A stretch of 8,118 nt of DNA from Comamonadaceae bacterium (lineage in GTDB: Bacteria; Pseudomonadota; Gammaproteobacteria; Burkholderiales; Burkholderiaceae_C), in the NCBI GenBank assembly GCA_947483455.1, contig CANKNK010000067.1:1-8118 (forward strand), written 5' to 3'. Both the position numbers and the translations under genes were made by a program. Shown here piece by piece: positions 1 through 6,885 of this stretch; position 1 is the first letter of the stretch, and each line of letters starts with the position of its first letter. Under the pieces are notes generated by a model that was not told where the DNA came from, searched no databases, and worked only from the letters and a program-made list of their open reading frames with translations.

Positions 1-2648
1 ATGTGCTCGGCGGGCGTGGGCACTTCGGCTGCCATTTCTAAGCGCAGCAGTGCTTGTTGCCCCGCTTCTGCACTGGCGCCTTGCGCCAGTGCCGCAGCCC
101 AGGCATTGCGGCCTGCCGCTTGCACCCGTGGTCCGATTTCTTGCAAGGTGGGCAAGGCTTGCGCATCGCGCCGTTCCCATGCGCCCAGTAACTGGGTCAG
201 CGCCTCGCCATGCGCCTGCGCGGCAAGCTTCTTCAATGCCAATTGGGCACTTTCCATCGCGTCTCTTTGGGCACGAAAGGCCGCATCACCCAATCGCGGT
301 TGCGCTGCCCGCGCATCGGGGTAGGCGGCAAAACTGTCGCGCCGAGGGCTATCACCAAAGCGGGTATCGCGTCCAGGGCGTGGTGCATCGCGCCCGGCTG
401 GGCCTTTGCCACCGGGTGCGCCATCTTTGCGATCACCCCATTTGCCGGGGCGCGCAGGCGGCGCGCTAGATTCGCGCCGCATGCCTGGACGGTCGTCACC
501 GCGCATCGCCACCACCGGCTTGGCCGCCGGCCGCACAGGTGCAGGCGCAACGGGCATGGCTTGCGCCGACGAGTCCTGCAGCGCCGATTGCGTCGCAGGC
601 ACCAGGCTTTCGGGGGCCTCGGTGGAATCCGTCGCATGGCTTGCCGGGCCGGCATCTGCAGGCGAGGTTTGGGCATCGCCGTCGGCTGCGTCAGGCGCCG
701 CTTGCTCCGCCTGCGCGACCGGCGCAAGACTGTCTGCAGCTTGCGTCGCCGTTTGCGCTTGTGCCTCTTGCGCGCCCGCCGCACTCACCTGGGCTTGCGC
801 CTGTGCTTGGCCTTGCAATGCAGCCTCCAGCGCTGCCATGGCTTTGCGGATGAGGTTCGCGTCCCCTGCGGCATTGGCCGCCTGCAAGGCCTTGGACGCG
901 TCCAGCACCGTGCGGTCACGCTGGCCCAAAGCCGCCTCGGCGGATTCACGTTCGGCGGTTTTTCGCTGGAAGGCATCGTCAATCGGTTTGCGAAATGCGT
1001 CCCACAGTTTTTGTTCCAAGCGCCGGTCTAGCGGTACCGCATGGGCTTGGGCCTGCCAGCGTTGCTGCAGGGATTTAACCGCGTCAATGCGCAGCGTGGC
1101 TGCCGCGCCTAACACTTTGGCCTCTTCGATCATGGCTTGGCGTAATTGGACGCTTTGGGCCTGCAAGGCCTCCAGCGGCTCGGCGGCGTGGCCAATGGCT
1201 TCCTTCCACAGCGGCTGCAATTCTGCAAACGCTTTTTCGCCCAAGTGGCCGGCATTGCGCCAACGGTCGCCAAACTGGTGCAGGATGCGGCTAAAGCCTT
1301 TCCAGTCGTCGTCCAGCGCGGTGCGGTTCGCCTCCGCCCAGGCTTTCACTTCTTCGATCAGGGCCAGGCGCTGCTGGCGGTGCTCCAGGGCATCGGCCTT
1401 GAGTTTTTCCAGCCAGACTTCCACCACTTTGTGCGCGGCATTGCAGGCTTCGTCAAAGCGTTTCCATAAGCCGTGGTTGGGCACACCCCCCTGGTCGGTT
1501 TGTTTCCATTGCTCGCGCATGGCACGCAGGGTTTCCTGCATCTTGCGTCCGCCCAGCGATTGGCCTTCAGGACGCTTGAGCAAGCCCTCGGCCTTGATGA
1601 CCAATTCTTCACGCAGTTGATCTGCGCGCCAGCGCTGCCATCCCTCCAACTCCCCAGCAGCCGCCAAAGCAGCCTGGGCTTGCGCATCGAGTTTTGCATC
1701 GATCAAGCGGCCAAATTCTTTAAGTGCCTGGCGCAAGGCATTGGCAGCACCAGCGCTGGCTTTGCCATGGCCCTGGCCCACCTCGGCTTCGAGTTGGGCC
1801 AAAACTTCGCGCACTTTAGTCTGCGCGGCCTCGCGCTGCGCCGGATCCGCCACGGGTTTACTTGGCTTGGCTGCGGCCTGCGTCTGCTGGCGCTGCGCAC
1901 GCAAGGAGTCGGCCCACACGGCGACCGGGGGCAGCGGCGCCTGCGGGTCTTGCGCCGCCAACACGGTTTGCGCCAACACCGCATCAAAAGCCTCCCAAAC
2001 CACCAGCAATTGGGCTTTGGCCGTATCGAGCACCGGCGCAAACTTCATGTCTACGCTGGCCCATCCCGCATGCGCCACCAACTGTGCAGCCTGGGTTTGC
2101 CAATGGTCCACATCGATCGCCAGCGCGCTATGCGCAGCTTGGGCATCCTGCCAAGGCTTGGTAGACATCACTTCTATGCGCTGGGCCAACAGCACCGCGG
2201 CTTCGCGCTGCACCTGGGCCTGGTGCTGCAAATCTTCTATCACCCGCACGCGCTCGGCCAATTGCAGCTTGATGCCCGCCAGGGGCTCGCGGCTGAGCGG
2301 CGCTCCTGCCTTGGCGGCGTCGCGCTGCCAGGCCAGGGCATCGGCAATATTTAACTTGGACAATTCCAGCAAGACTCGGGCTTTGGCCTCCCATTCGGCA
2401 GCGATAGCTTCCTGCGCCTTTGCCCGTTTGGCATCGTCCAGGCGTTCGCGCAGGAGCTTGGCTGCGCCTTTGTCGCGGGTACTGAGTTCTCGGTAGACCT
2501 CGGACACTGCTTCATGTGCGGGATCGCTAGCCAACCAGTCTTTGACCCGCTGCGACCGTTCGCCCGATGTCGGCGCAGTAAAAGCGCCGCCGGTGAGGGT
2601 GTCCCAGTGGGCGATGTCATGGGTCTTGTTGGATGCTGTCGTCGACAC
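1..2648 (-). CDS. DUF349 domain-containing protein, C-terminus cut off by the window edge
   Basis: One minus-strand frame is open without a stop from GTG at 2648 to the left edge (882 complete codons), so the protein is partial at its C-terminus. The GTG start is chosen because AAGG lies 6 nt upstream (2658-2655), an in-frame stop follows at 2672-2670, and no in-frame ATG is near. The protein is largely helical and rich in Ala, Gln, Glu and Arg. Three DUF349-like repeats can be seen as paired tryptophans: W381/W395 (REQWKQTD...LWKRF), W463/W481 (DRWRNAG...LWKEA) and W531/W549 (QRWQAQA...LWDAF). Residues about 608-714 form a low-complexity Ala/Gln/Pro linker. About 715-770 is Arg/Gly/Asp/Pro-rich and basic. 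A helical segment resumes near 798. DUF349 is a domain of unknown biochemical function. The gene is divergent from the transglycosylase gene. Family call is fairly sure; function is unknown. Confidence 0.88.
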   Translation of the reverse strand, partial: MSTTASNKTHDIAHWDTLTGGAFTAPTSGERSQRVKDWLASDPAHEAVSEVYRELSTRDKGAAKLLRERLDDAKRAKAQEAIAAEWEAKARVLLELSKLNIADALAWQRDAAKAGAPLSREPLAGIKLQLAERVRVIEDLQHQAQVQREAAVLLAQRIEVMSTKPWQDAQAAHSALAIDVDHWQTQAAQLVAHAGWASVDMKFAPVLDTAKAQLLVVWEAFDAVLAQTVLAAQDPQAPLPPVAVWADSLRAQRQQTQAAAKPSKPVADPAQREAAQTKVREVLAQLEAEVGQGHGKASAGAANALRQALKEFGRLIDAKLDAQAQAALAAAGELEGWQRWRADQLREELVIKAEGLLKRPEGQSLGGRKMQETLRAMREQWKQTDQGGVPNHGLWKRFDEACNAAHKVVEVWLEKLKADALEHRQQRLALIEEVKAWAEANRTALDDDWKGFSRILHQFGDRWRNAGHLGEKAFAELQPLWKEAIGHAAEPLEALQAQSVQLRQAMIEEAKVLGAAATLRIDAVKSLQQRWQAQAHAVPLDRRLEQKLWDAFRKPIDDAFQRKTAERESAEAALGQRDRTVLDASKALQAANAAGDANLIRKAMAALEAALQGQAQAQAQVSAAGAQEAQAQTATQAADSLAPVAQAEQAAPDAADGDAQTSPADAGPASHATDSTEAPESLVPATQSALQDSSAQAMPVAPAPVRPAAKPVVAMRGDDRPGMRRESSAPPARPGKWGDRKDGAPGGKGPAGRDAPRPGRDTRFGDSPRRDSFAAYPDARAAQPRLGDAAFRAQRDAMESAQLALKKLAAQAHGEALTQLLGAWERRDAQALPTLQEIGPRVQAAGRNAWAAALAQGASAEAGQQALLRLEMAAEVPTPAEH

Positions 2649-2671
2649 GTAAAGCCTTGCTAAATAGAACT

Positions 2672-2697
2672 AAAAAAATGCGGCGCCAAATGCCGCG
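2672..2697 (-). terminator. Terminator-like hairpin with T-run in the DUF349 leader
   Basis: On the minus strand GCGGC (2696-2692) can pair with GCCGC (2684-2680) around a 7-nt loop, extendable by a G-T pair (2697/2679). Seven T's follow immediately (2678-2672). This is the form of an intrinsic terminator, though the stem is short. It lies about 24 bp upstream of the DUF349 start codon and just downstream of the candidate promoter. It could therefore be an attenuator, a 5' mRNA-stabilising hairpin, or a chance GC-rich palindrome beside an A-tract. No minus-strand gene inside the window lies upstream of it that would need termination. Confidence 0.35.
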
Positions 2698-2708
2698 AGG
2701 CGGGGGCG

Positions 2709-2738
2709 ATTGTCCTTCAATGCGACGCCTTCAGGCAA
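2709..2738 (-). promoter_or_regulatory. Candidate promoter of the DUF349 gene
   Basis: Read on the minus strand, TTGCCT (2738-2733) and GACAAT (2714-2709) are separated by 18 bp. They resemble sigma-70 -35 and -10 boxes and are followed by CGCCC. Transcription would start near 2702, giving a leader of roughly 55 nt before the GTG at 2648. This is a by-eye match in an intergenic region where a divergent promoter must exist somewhere. Confidence 0.4.
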
Positions 2739-2832
2739 GGCGGGACCAAATTAAGGCGTGCAGAGCGCAAAAGACGGACTTTGATTGCATCAGACCGTGC
2801 CCGCGCCACCCTCCATCGAAGGGGTGCGCCGG

Positions 2833-2838
2833 TATAAT
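2833..2838 (+). promoter_or_regulatory. TATAAT -10 box upstream of the structured region and transglycosylase gene
   Basis: A perfect sigma-70 -10 hexamer, TATAAT, lies at 2833-2838. At a 17-bp spacing the -35 position (2810-2815) reads CCTCCA, which is a poor match, and there is no TG extension directly upstream. The predicted start is near 2845, at the 5' edge of the paired-arm region. The box is 183 bp upstream of the transglycosylase ATG, so it would drive either a separate small RNA or a long leader. Confidence 0.45.
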
Positions 2839-2844
2839 CCGCCG

Positions 2845-3005
2845 CCAGCGTCAAGCTTTTGCCACCGGCAACTGCCTACATGAGCGCAGCGCAAATCGCT
2901 CCCCTAGCCTAGTTCGGGGACCTTCGCTACACCCTGTGGCACCGCTTGTCGGGCCTGTCCCCCCACTCGTGACCCTTGCGCCCGGCTTTAAAAGCGAAAG
3001 CGCCA
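2845..3005 (+). ncRNA. Candidate structured RNA, long irregular hairpin (6S/ssrS-like, or a structured leader)
   Basis: The region pairs as one nested set of short helices: GCG 2848-2850 with 3001-3003; GCTTTT 2855-2860 with AAAAGC 2990-2995; GCC 2861-2863 with GGC 2984-2986; GGCAA 2867-2871 with TTGC(g)C 2976-2981; CATGAG 2879-2884 with CTCGTG 2966-2971 (one G-U); GGGGAC 2916-2921 with GTCCCC 2957-2962; and a tip hairpin GCTACA/TGTGGC 2926-2940 with a CCC loop. Alternative local hairpins exist (GAGCG 2882-2886 with CGCTC 2897-2901; CCCC 2901-2904 with GGGG 2916-2919). A TATAAT box sits just upstream. A rod about 160 nt long with an open asymmetric middle is the architecture of 6S RNA, which binds the sigma-70 RNA polymerase. 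I cannot confirm 6S identity from primary sequence. A structured 5' leader of the transglycosylase mRNA is the main alternative. Confidence 0.45.
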
Positions 3006-3021
3006 GTGAACAAGGAGCCGC

Positions 3022-3837
3022 ATGAACCCAGCCCAAACTCTTCGAAAATCGCTCGCCGTGGTCACAAGCGATATCGTCCATGGTTTCATGGAAATCACAC
3101 ACAACAGCTTTGCGCTGGTGGGCCTGGCGGTGATGTTTTTCGGACTCACCATCAGCTTGCAGCCCAACTTGCGCCAGGCTGGCGAGTTGCAGTTAATGGA
3201 GTGGCTGCAAGACCATCAAGACACCTTCTCCAGCCTAGTCACCGGTACCGCGACCGACCGCGTCACGGCCATGAGTCCCAAAGACTTGCCCAAACCGCAG
3301 GCCGCTGTCACCCAGTGGTTAAGCCGTAAATACAATATTGCGCCCGAGCCCATGGCCGCTTTGGTAGCTGAGTCCTTTGCCGCCGGTACCAAAGCCAAGA
3401 TCGACCCCTTGCTGATTCTGGCCGTCATGGCCGTGGAGTCGGGCTTTAACCCGATCGCGCAAAGCCCCATGGGCGCGCAAGGCCTGATGCAGGTGATGCC
3501 CCAAGTCCACAGCGACAAATACACCCGGTTTGGCGGCAAACTAGCCGCCTTTGACGCCTTGTCCAACGTCAGGGTGGGGGTCAAAGTGTTACAGGAATGC
3601 ATTGCGCGTGCCGGTTCGCCAGAAGCGGGGCTCAGGCTTTATGTGGGTGCAGGAAACTTGGAAGACGACGGTGGCTATGCGGGCAAAGTGCTGGCCGAGC
3701 AAACTCGATTGCAGGCCGCATTCGGCGGAAACCCGGTACCCTTAGCGGCGCCGGTGGCGCAATCCAAGCCGGAAGTCATGAAAAGTGATAGCCCCGCGCC
3801 GGGTGGGGCACTTGGCGGCGGTCAGCGGGAACTTTGA
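3022..3837 (+). CDS. Membrane-anchored lytic transglycosylase (SLT domain)
   Basis: A 271-residue protein that should cleave the MurNAc-GlcNAc bond of peptidoglycan, leaving 1,6-anhydro-MurNAc ends. The ATG has AAGGAG at 3012-3017, 4 nt upstream. A single hydrophobic segment (about residues 29-46, ending GLTISL) follows a short N-terminus and carries no lipobox, so it is probably an inner-membrane signal anchor with the catalytic domain in the periplasm. The SLT domain spans about 118-235. It has AVESGFNP with catalytic E139, GAQGLMQVMP at 151-160, and a third motif LYVGAGN with Y207 in place of the usual AYNAG-type sequence. The last 35 or so residues are Pro/Gly/Ala-rich and probably disordered. 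It lies between the divergent DUF349 gene and glyA (180-bp gap) and may be co-transcribed with glyA. The family is clear; the exact Mlt/Slt subtype is not. Confidence 0.88.
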   Translation: MNPAQTLRKSLAVVTSDIVHGFMEITHNSFALVGLAVMFFGLTISLQPNLRQAGELQLMEWLQDHQDTFSSLVTGTATDRVTAMSPKDLPKPQAAVTQWLSRKYNIAPEPMAALVAESFAAGTKAKIDPLLILAVMAVESGFNPIAQSPMGAQGLMQVMPQVHSDKYTRFGGKLAAFDALSNVRVGVKVLQECIARAGSPEAGLRLYVGAGNLEDDGGYAGKVLAEQTRLQAAFGGNPVPLAAPVAQSKPEVMKSDSPAPGGALGGGQREL

Positions 3838-3844
3838 AAGCCCC

Positions 3845-3853
3845 TACTAAAAT
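3845..3853 (+). promoter_or_regulatory. Weak candidate -10 element for glyA
   Basis: TACTAAAAT lies just after the transglycosylase stop codon and contains a TAAAAT hexamer (3848-3853) followed by CGG. No -35 match stands at the proper spacing; TTGAAA at 3834-3839 is too close (8 bp). If used, it would give glyA a leader of about 155 nt containing both hairpins described separately. It is offered as a possibility only. Confidence 0.22.
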
Positions 3854-3871
3854 CGGCTCCAGCCCACCGTG

Positions 3872-3982
3872 CCGGTACCACCGGATACACGCCGGGTGCC
3901 TCATCCCAGGCTACGTTGGAAATTTCCGGGTTATCCACCCAAAGCCCAAAAAAGCAGCAGCAACGGCCCCGTTCCATGCTGC
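3872..3982 (+). other. Two hairpins in the 180-bp leader of glyA
   Basis: CCGGT 3872-3876 pairs perfectly with ACCGG 3880-3884 around ACC. Further down, GCAGCA 3954-3959 pairs with TGCTGC 3977-3982, enclosing AACG 3962-3965 paired with CGTT 3970-3973 around GCCC. Neither is followed by a T-run, so they are not typical terminators. The second ends 35 nt before the glyA ATG, upstream of the ribosome binding site AGGA (4007-4010). I do not recognise a known riboswitch class in this leader. Confidence 0.35.
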
Positions 3983-4017
3983 ATTTGACGATTTCATACA
4001 ACTTTTAGGACACCTTT

Positions 4018-5262
4018 ATGTACCACCGCAACACCTTGGTTGAACAAACCGATCCCGAACTATGGGCCGCCATCCTGGCCGAGAATGCCCGCCAGGAACA
4101 CCATATTGAGCTGATTGCCAGCGAAAACTACGCTTCACCCGCCGTGATGGCGGCGCAAGGCAGCCAGCTGACGAATAAATACGCTGAGGGCTACCCCGGC
4201 AAACGTTACTACGGCGGCTGCGAAAACGTGGATGTGGCCGAACAATTGGCCATCGACCGGGTCAAGCAACTTTTTGGCGCGGATGCGGCCAATGTGCAGG
4301 CGCACTGCGGCGCATCGGCTAACGAAGCGGTGTTTATGGCCTTTCTCAAACCCGGCGACACCATCATGGGCATGAGCCTGGCCGAAGGCGGGCATTTGAC
4401 GCACGGCATGGCACTCAATATGAGCGGCAAATGGTTCAATGTCGTCAGCTACGGCCTCGATGCCAACGAAGCCATCGACTATGACGCGATGGAGCGTAAA
4501 GCCCACGAGTCCAAACCCAAGCTCATCATTGCCGGCGCCAGCGCCTACTCCTTGCACATCGACTTTGCCCGTTTTGCCAAAGTGGCTAAAGACGTGGGCG
4601 CGCTGTTTTTGGTAGACATGGCGCATTACGCCGGCCTGATTGCCGCCGGGCTCTACCCTAACCCGGTGCCGCATGCTGACGTGGTCACCTCCACCACGCA
4701 CAAGAGCTTGCGCGGCCCGCGCGGTGGCATTATTTTGATGAAGTCCGAACACGAAAAAGCCATCAACAGCGCCATGTTCCCCGGCCTGCAAGGCGGCCCC
4801 TTGATGCACGTCATCGCCGCCAAAGCCGTGGCCTTCAAAGAAGCACTGGGCGATGGCTTCAAAGCCTACCAACAGCAGGTGCTGACCAATGCCGATATCG
4901 TGGCCAAAACCCTAACCGAGCGCGGCCTGCGTATCGTCAGCGGCGGCACACAAAGCCATGTGATGCTGGTCGATCTGCGCTCCAAGAACATCACTGGCAA
5001 AGACGCTGAACGCGTGTTGGGCGAAGCCCACATGACCATTAACAAAAACGCGATCCCCAACGACCCGGAAAAGCCCATGGTGACCAGCGGCGTACGCATC
5101 GGCACCCCGGCCATGACCACACGCGGCTTCAAGGACGAAGAAGCGCGTGCCACGGCGCACCTGATCGCCGACGTGCTGGACAAGCCGCACGATGCTGCCA
5201 ACATTGATGCGGTACGTGCCAAGGTACACGCACTGACCGCCCGCTTTCCGGTCTACGGTTAA
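4018..5262 (+). CDS. glyA: Serine hydroxymethyltransferase
   Basis: A 414-residue PLP enzyme, close to full length for bacterial SHMT (about 415-420). It interconverts serine plus tetrahydrofolate with glycine plus 5,10-methylene-tetrahydrofolate in the cytoplasm. AGGA at 4007-4010 lies 7 nt before the ATG. Visible family residues, which share E. coli GlyA numbering through K229, are S35, Y55, E57, Y65, H126, D200, H203 and the PLP lysine K229 in [13 protein letters not shown]. The substrate carboxylate arginine is R360 in [10 protein letters not shown]. The loop that holds the PLP phosphate reads HCGASAN (96-102) instead of the common HSGSQAN form, so C97 and A99 replace two serines. This may be a clade variant, since everything else is canonical. 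It is the first of four tightly packed plus-strand genes; nrdR starts 5 bp after its stop. Confidence 0.97.
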   Translation: MYHRNTLVEQTDPELWAAILAENARQEHHIELIASENYASPAVMAAQGSQLTNKYAEGYPGKRYYGGCENVDVAEQLAIDRVKQLFGADAANVQAHCGASANEAVFMAFLKPGDTIMGMSLAEGGHLTHGMALNMSGKWFNVVSYGLDANEAIDYDAMERKAHESKPKLIIAGASAYSLHIDFARFAKVAKDVGALFLVDMAHYAGLIAAGLYPNPVPHADVVTSTTHKSLRGPRGGIILMKSEHEKAINSAMFPGLQGGPLMHVIAAKAVAFKEALGDGFKAYQQQVLTNADIVAKTLTERGLRIVSGGTQSHVMLVDLRSKNITGKDAERVLGEAHMTINKNAIPNDPEKPMVTSGVRIGTPAMTTRGFKDEEARATAHLIADVLDKPHDAANIDAVRAKVHALTARFPVYG

Positions 5263-5267
5263 GTCCC

Positions 5268-5717
5268 ATGAAGTGCCCGTTTTGCAGCCATTCGGAAACC
5301 CCTGTGGTGGAGACCCGCATGGCCGAGGACGGGGACTTCATCCGCAGGCGGCGCCAATGTGGCGCCTGCGAAAAACGCTTTACTACCTACGAGCGGGCCG
5401 ATGTCAGCTATCCGGTGGTAGTCAAAAAAGACGGGCGGCGCATTGATTTTGACCAAAGCAAAATCGTCGGCTCCATGAAGCTGGCCTTGCGCAAACGCCC
5501 GGTCAGCACAGAGCAAATTGATAGTGCCATGGAGCGCATCCAGGAAAAGCTGCTGACCTCTGGCCTGCGCGAGGTGTCGTCCACCCGCATCGGCGAACTG
5601 GTGATGCGCGAGCTCAAAAAATTGGACAAAGTGGCCTATGTGCGTTTTGCCAGCGTGTACCGCAGTTTCGAAGATATTGATGACTTCAAAACCCTGGTCA
5701 ACGAGGTCAACAATTGA
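5268..5717 (+). CDS. nrdR: Transcriptional repressor NrdR
   Basis: A 149-residue NrdR, the usual length. It represses ribonucleotide reductase operons by binding NrdR boxes according to its ATP/dATP state. The N-terminal zinc ribbon has C3, C6, C31 and C34 (CPFC...CGAC) followed by the typical KRFTTYER stretch (36-43). The rest (about 49-139) is the ATP-cone domain, starting at VVKKDGRR. The ATG is only 5 bp after the glyA stop and has no strong Shine-Dalgarno sequence, so translational coupling to glyA is likely. The pairing of nrdR with rib genes is also seen in gammaproteobacteria. I saw no nrd genes or obvious NrdR boxes in this window, so its targets lie elsewhere. Confidence 0.97.
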   Translation: MKCPFCSHSETPVVETRMAEDGDFIRRRRQCGACEKRFTTYERADVSYPVVVKKDGRRIDFDQSKIVGSMKLALRKRPVSTEQIDSAMERIQEKLLTSGLREVSSTRIGELVMRELKKLDKVAYVRFASVYRSFEDIDDFKTLVNEVNN

Positions 5718-5753
5718 GCCGGCCACGGCTTGATTGCAAAAGGCCATAGCACC

Positions 5754-6866
5754 GTGCCGCATATCGCTCAAGCTTTGCGTCTGGCCGAAGCTGCGCTCTA
5801 CCTTACCTCGCCCAACCCGCGCGTAGGCTGCGTGCTGGTCAACCCGGCAGGCCAGGTCATCGGTCAGGGCCATACCCAAATGGCCGGCGGGCCGCATGCC
5901 GAAATCATGGCGCTGCGTGATGCGCAAGCCCAAGGCCATAGCACCCATGGCGCTACCGCCTATGTGACGCTAGAACCCTGCGCGCACCAGGGTCGCACCG
6001 GGCCGTGCTGCGACGCGCTGGCGCAAGCGGGTATCACACGCGTGGTCGCGTCCCTGCAAGACCCCAACCCGCTGGTTGCAGGCCAGGGCTTTGCCAAACT
6101 GCGCGCTGCTGGCATTGCCGTGGAAGTGGGGCCCGGCGCCACCGAATCACGTGAACTCAATATTGGATTTTTCAGCCGCATGCAGCGGCAAAGGCCTTGG
6201 ATGCGACTCAAAGTTGCCGCGTCCCTGGACGGCGCAACAGCCTTGGGCAATGGGCGAAGCCAATGGATTACCGGTGCAGCGGCGCGCACCGATGGCCATG
6301 CCTGGCGTGCGCGCGCCTGCGCGGTGCTGACCGGTGTGGGCACGGTGCTACAAGATCAGCCGCTGCTGGACGTACGCCATGTGGCAACGCCGCGCCAGCC
6401 CATGCTGGTGATTGTCGACAGCGCTTTGCAAACACCGCCCGATGCCGCATTGTTCGGACCGGAACGCCAGGTGTTGATCTATGCGGCCCAGCCCCATGCC
6501 GGGCGCGAAGCAGCGCTGCGTACGTCTGGGGCGGACATTATGTATTTGCCAGGCCCTACCGGGGACGATGGCCGCGCGCCCAAAGTGGATTTGCAAGCCA
6601 TGGCCCAGGACCTGGCGCGGCGCCAATGCAATGAAGTGCATGTCGAGGCCGGGCACCAACTCAATGGCTCCTTGTTGCGCGCCGGTCTGGTCGATGAGCT
6701 GCTGGTGTACCTGGCTCCGCTGTGGCTGGGCCAAGGTGCAGGCATGTCCAACTTTGGGCCCTTGAGCGAACTGGCCCAAGGGCTGGCACTAGACTTTCAA
6801 AGCACACAGCACATCGGTCCGGACCTGCGCATCCAGGCACGTGTACGAGGCAGTGCAGATTTTTAG
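5754..6866 (+). CDS. ribD: Bifunctional riboflavin biosynthesis protein RibD (deaminase/reductase)
   Basis: RibD carries out two successive steps after GTP cyclohydrolase II: deamination of the pyrimidine ring, then NADPH-dependent reduction of the ribosyl side chain. Numbered from GTG 5754 (370 residues), the deaminase domain shows SPNPRVGC, the zinc motif PHAE (H48, E50) and PCAHQGRTGPC with zinc cysteines C76 and C85. This spacing is close to E. coli RibD. The reductase domain starts near 147 with RPWMRLKVAASLDG and SQWITG, and the protein ends just after LRIQARVRG. The start is uncertain because there is no ATG near the N-terminus. GTG 5754 has AAAAGG about 10 nt upstream and gives a compact N-terminus; TTG 5730 would add eight residues but lacks a clear ribosome site. 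The nrdR stop (5715-5717) is in the same frame upstream. Probably co-transcribed with nrdR and ribE. Confidence 0.95.
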   Translation: MPHIAQALRLAEAALYLTSPNPRVGCVLVNPAGQVIGQGHTQMAGGPHAEIMALRDAQAQGHSTHGATAYVTLEPCAHQGRTGPCCDALAQAGITRVVASLQDPNPLVAGQGFAKLRAAGIAVEVGPGATESRELNIGFFSRMQRQRPWMRLKVAASLDGATALGNGRSQWITGAAARTDGHAWRARACAVLTGVGTVLQDQPLLDVRHVATPRQPMLVIVDSALQTPPDAALFGPERQVLIYAAQPHAGREAALRTSGADIMYLPGPTGDDGRAPKVDLQAMAQDLARRQCNEVHVEAGHQLNGSLLRAGLVDELLVYLAPLWLGQGAGMSNFGPLSELAQGLALDFQSTQHIGPDLRIQARVRGSADF

Positions 6867-6869
6867 CAT

Positions 6870-6880
6870 GGAGGCTAGGA
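6870..6880 (+). promoter_or_regulatory. Ribosome binding site deciding the ribE start
   Basis: AGGA at 6877-6880 lies 5 nt before ATG 6886, with a further GGAGG at 6870-6874. In-frame upstream starts (GTG 6841, ATG 6868) would overlap ribD or this ribosome site. They would also place residues before the MFTGII sequence with which riboflavin synthases begin, so 6886 is chosen. Confidence 0.7.
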
Positions 6881-6885
6881 CTACT

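Noticed and set aside
610..830. CAA/CAG-GCN repetitive stretch considered as a DNA repeat or recombination site
   Set aside because: It is a low-complexity Ala/Gln coding linker with irregular units, and the frame stays open throughout.
210..2496. Long plus-strand open frames (for example 406-1620 and 1473-2354) opposite the DUF349 gene
   Set aside because: Their translations are Ala/Ser/Cys/Arg-rich with no family motifs. The minus-strand frame is open over the whole region with DUF349 repeats, so these are antisense shadows of a GC-rich gene.
2633..3025. 130-residue plus-strand open frame through the divergent intergenic region
   Set aside because: No ribosome binding site or domain is evident, composition is unlike the neighbouring genes, and it runs through the promoter and paired-arm region.
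4135..4872. 245-residue minus-strand open frame inside glyA
   Set aside because: It lies wholly opposite conserved GlyA coding sequence, and its Gly/His/Val-rich translation is typical of antisense frames of high-GC genes.
5259..5948. 229-residue minus-strand open frame across nrdR and ribD
   Set aside because: It is opposite two clearly conserved genes and shows no recognisable domain.
6841..6885. Upstream in-frame starts for ribE (GTG 6841, ATG 6868)
   Set aside because: Riboflavin synthases begin at MFTGI, and ATG 6886 has a well-placed AGGA; the upstream starts would overlap ribD or the ribosome binding site.
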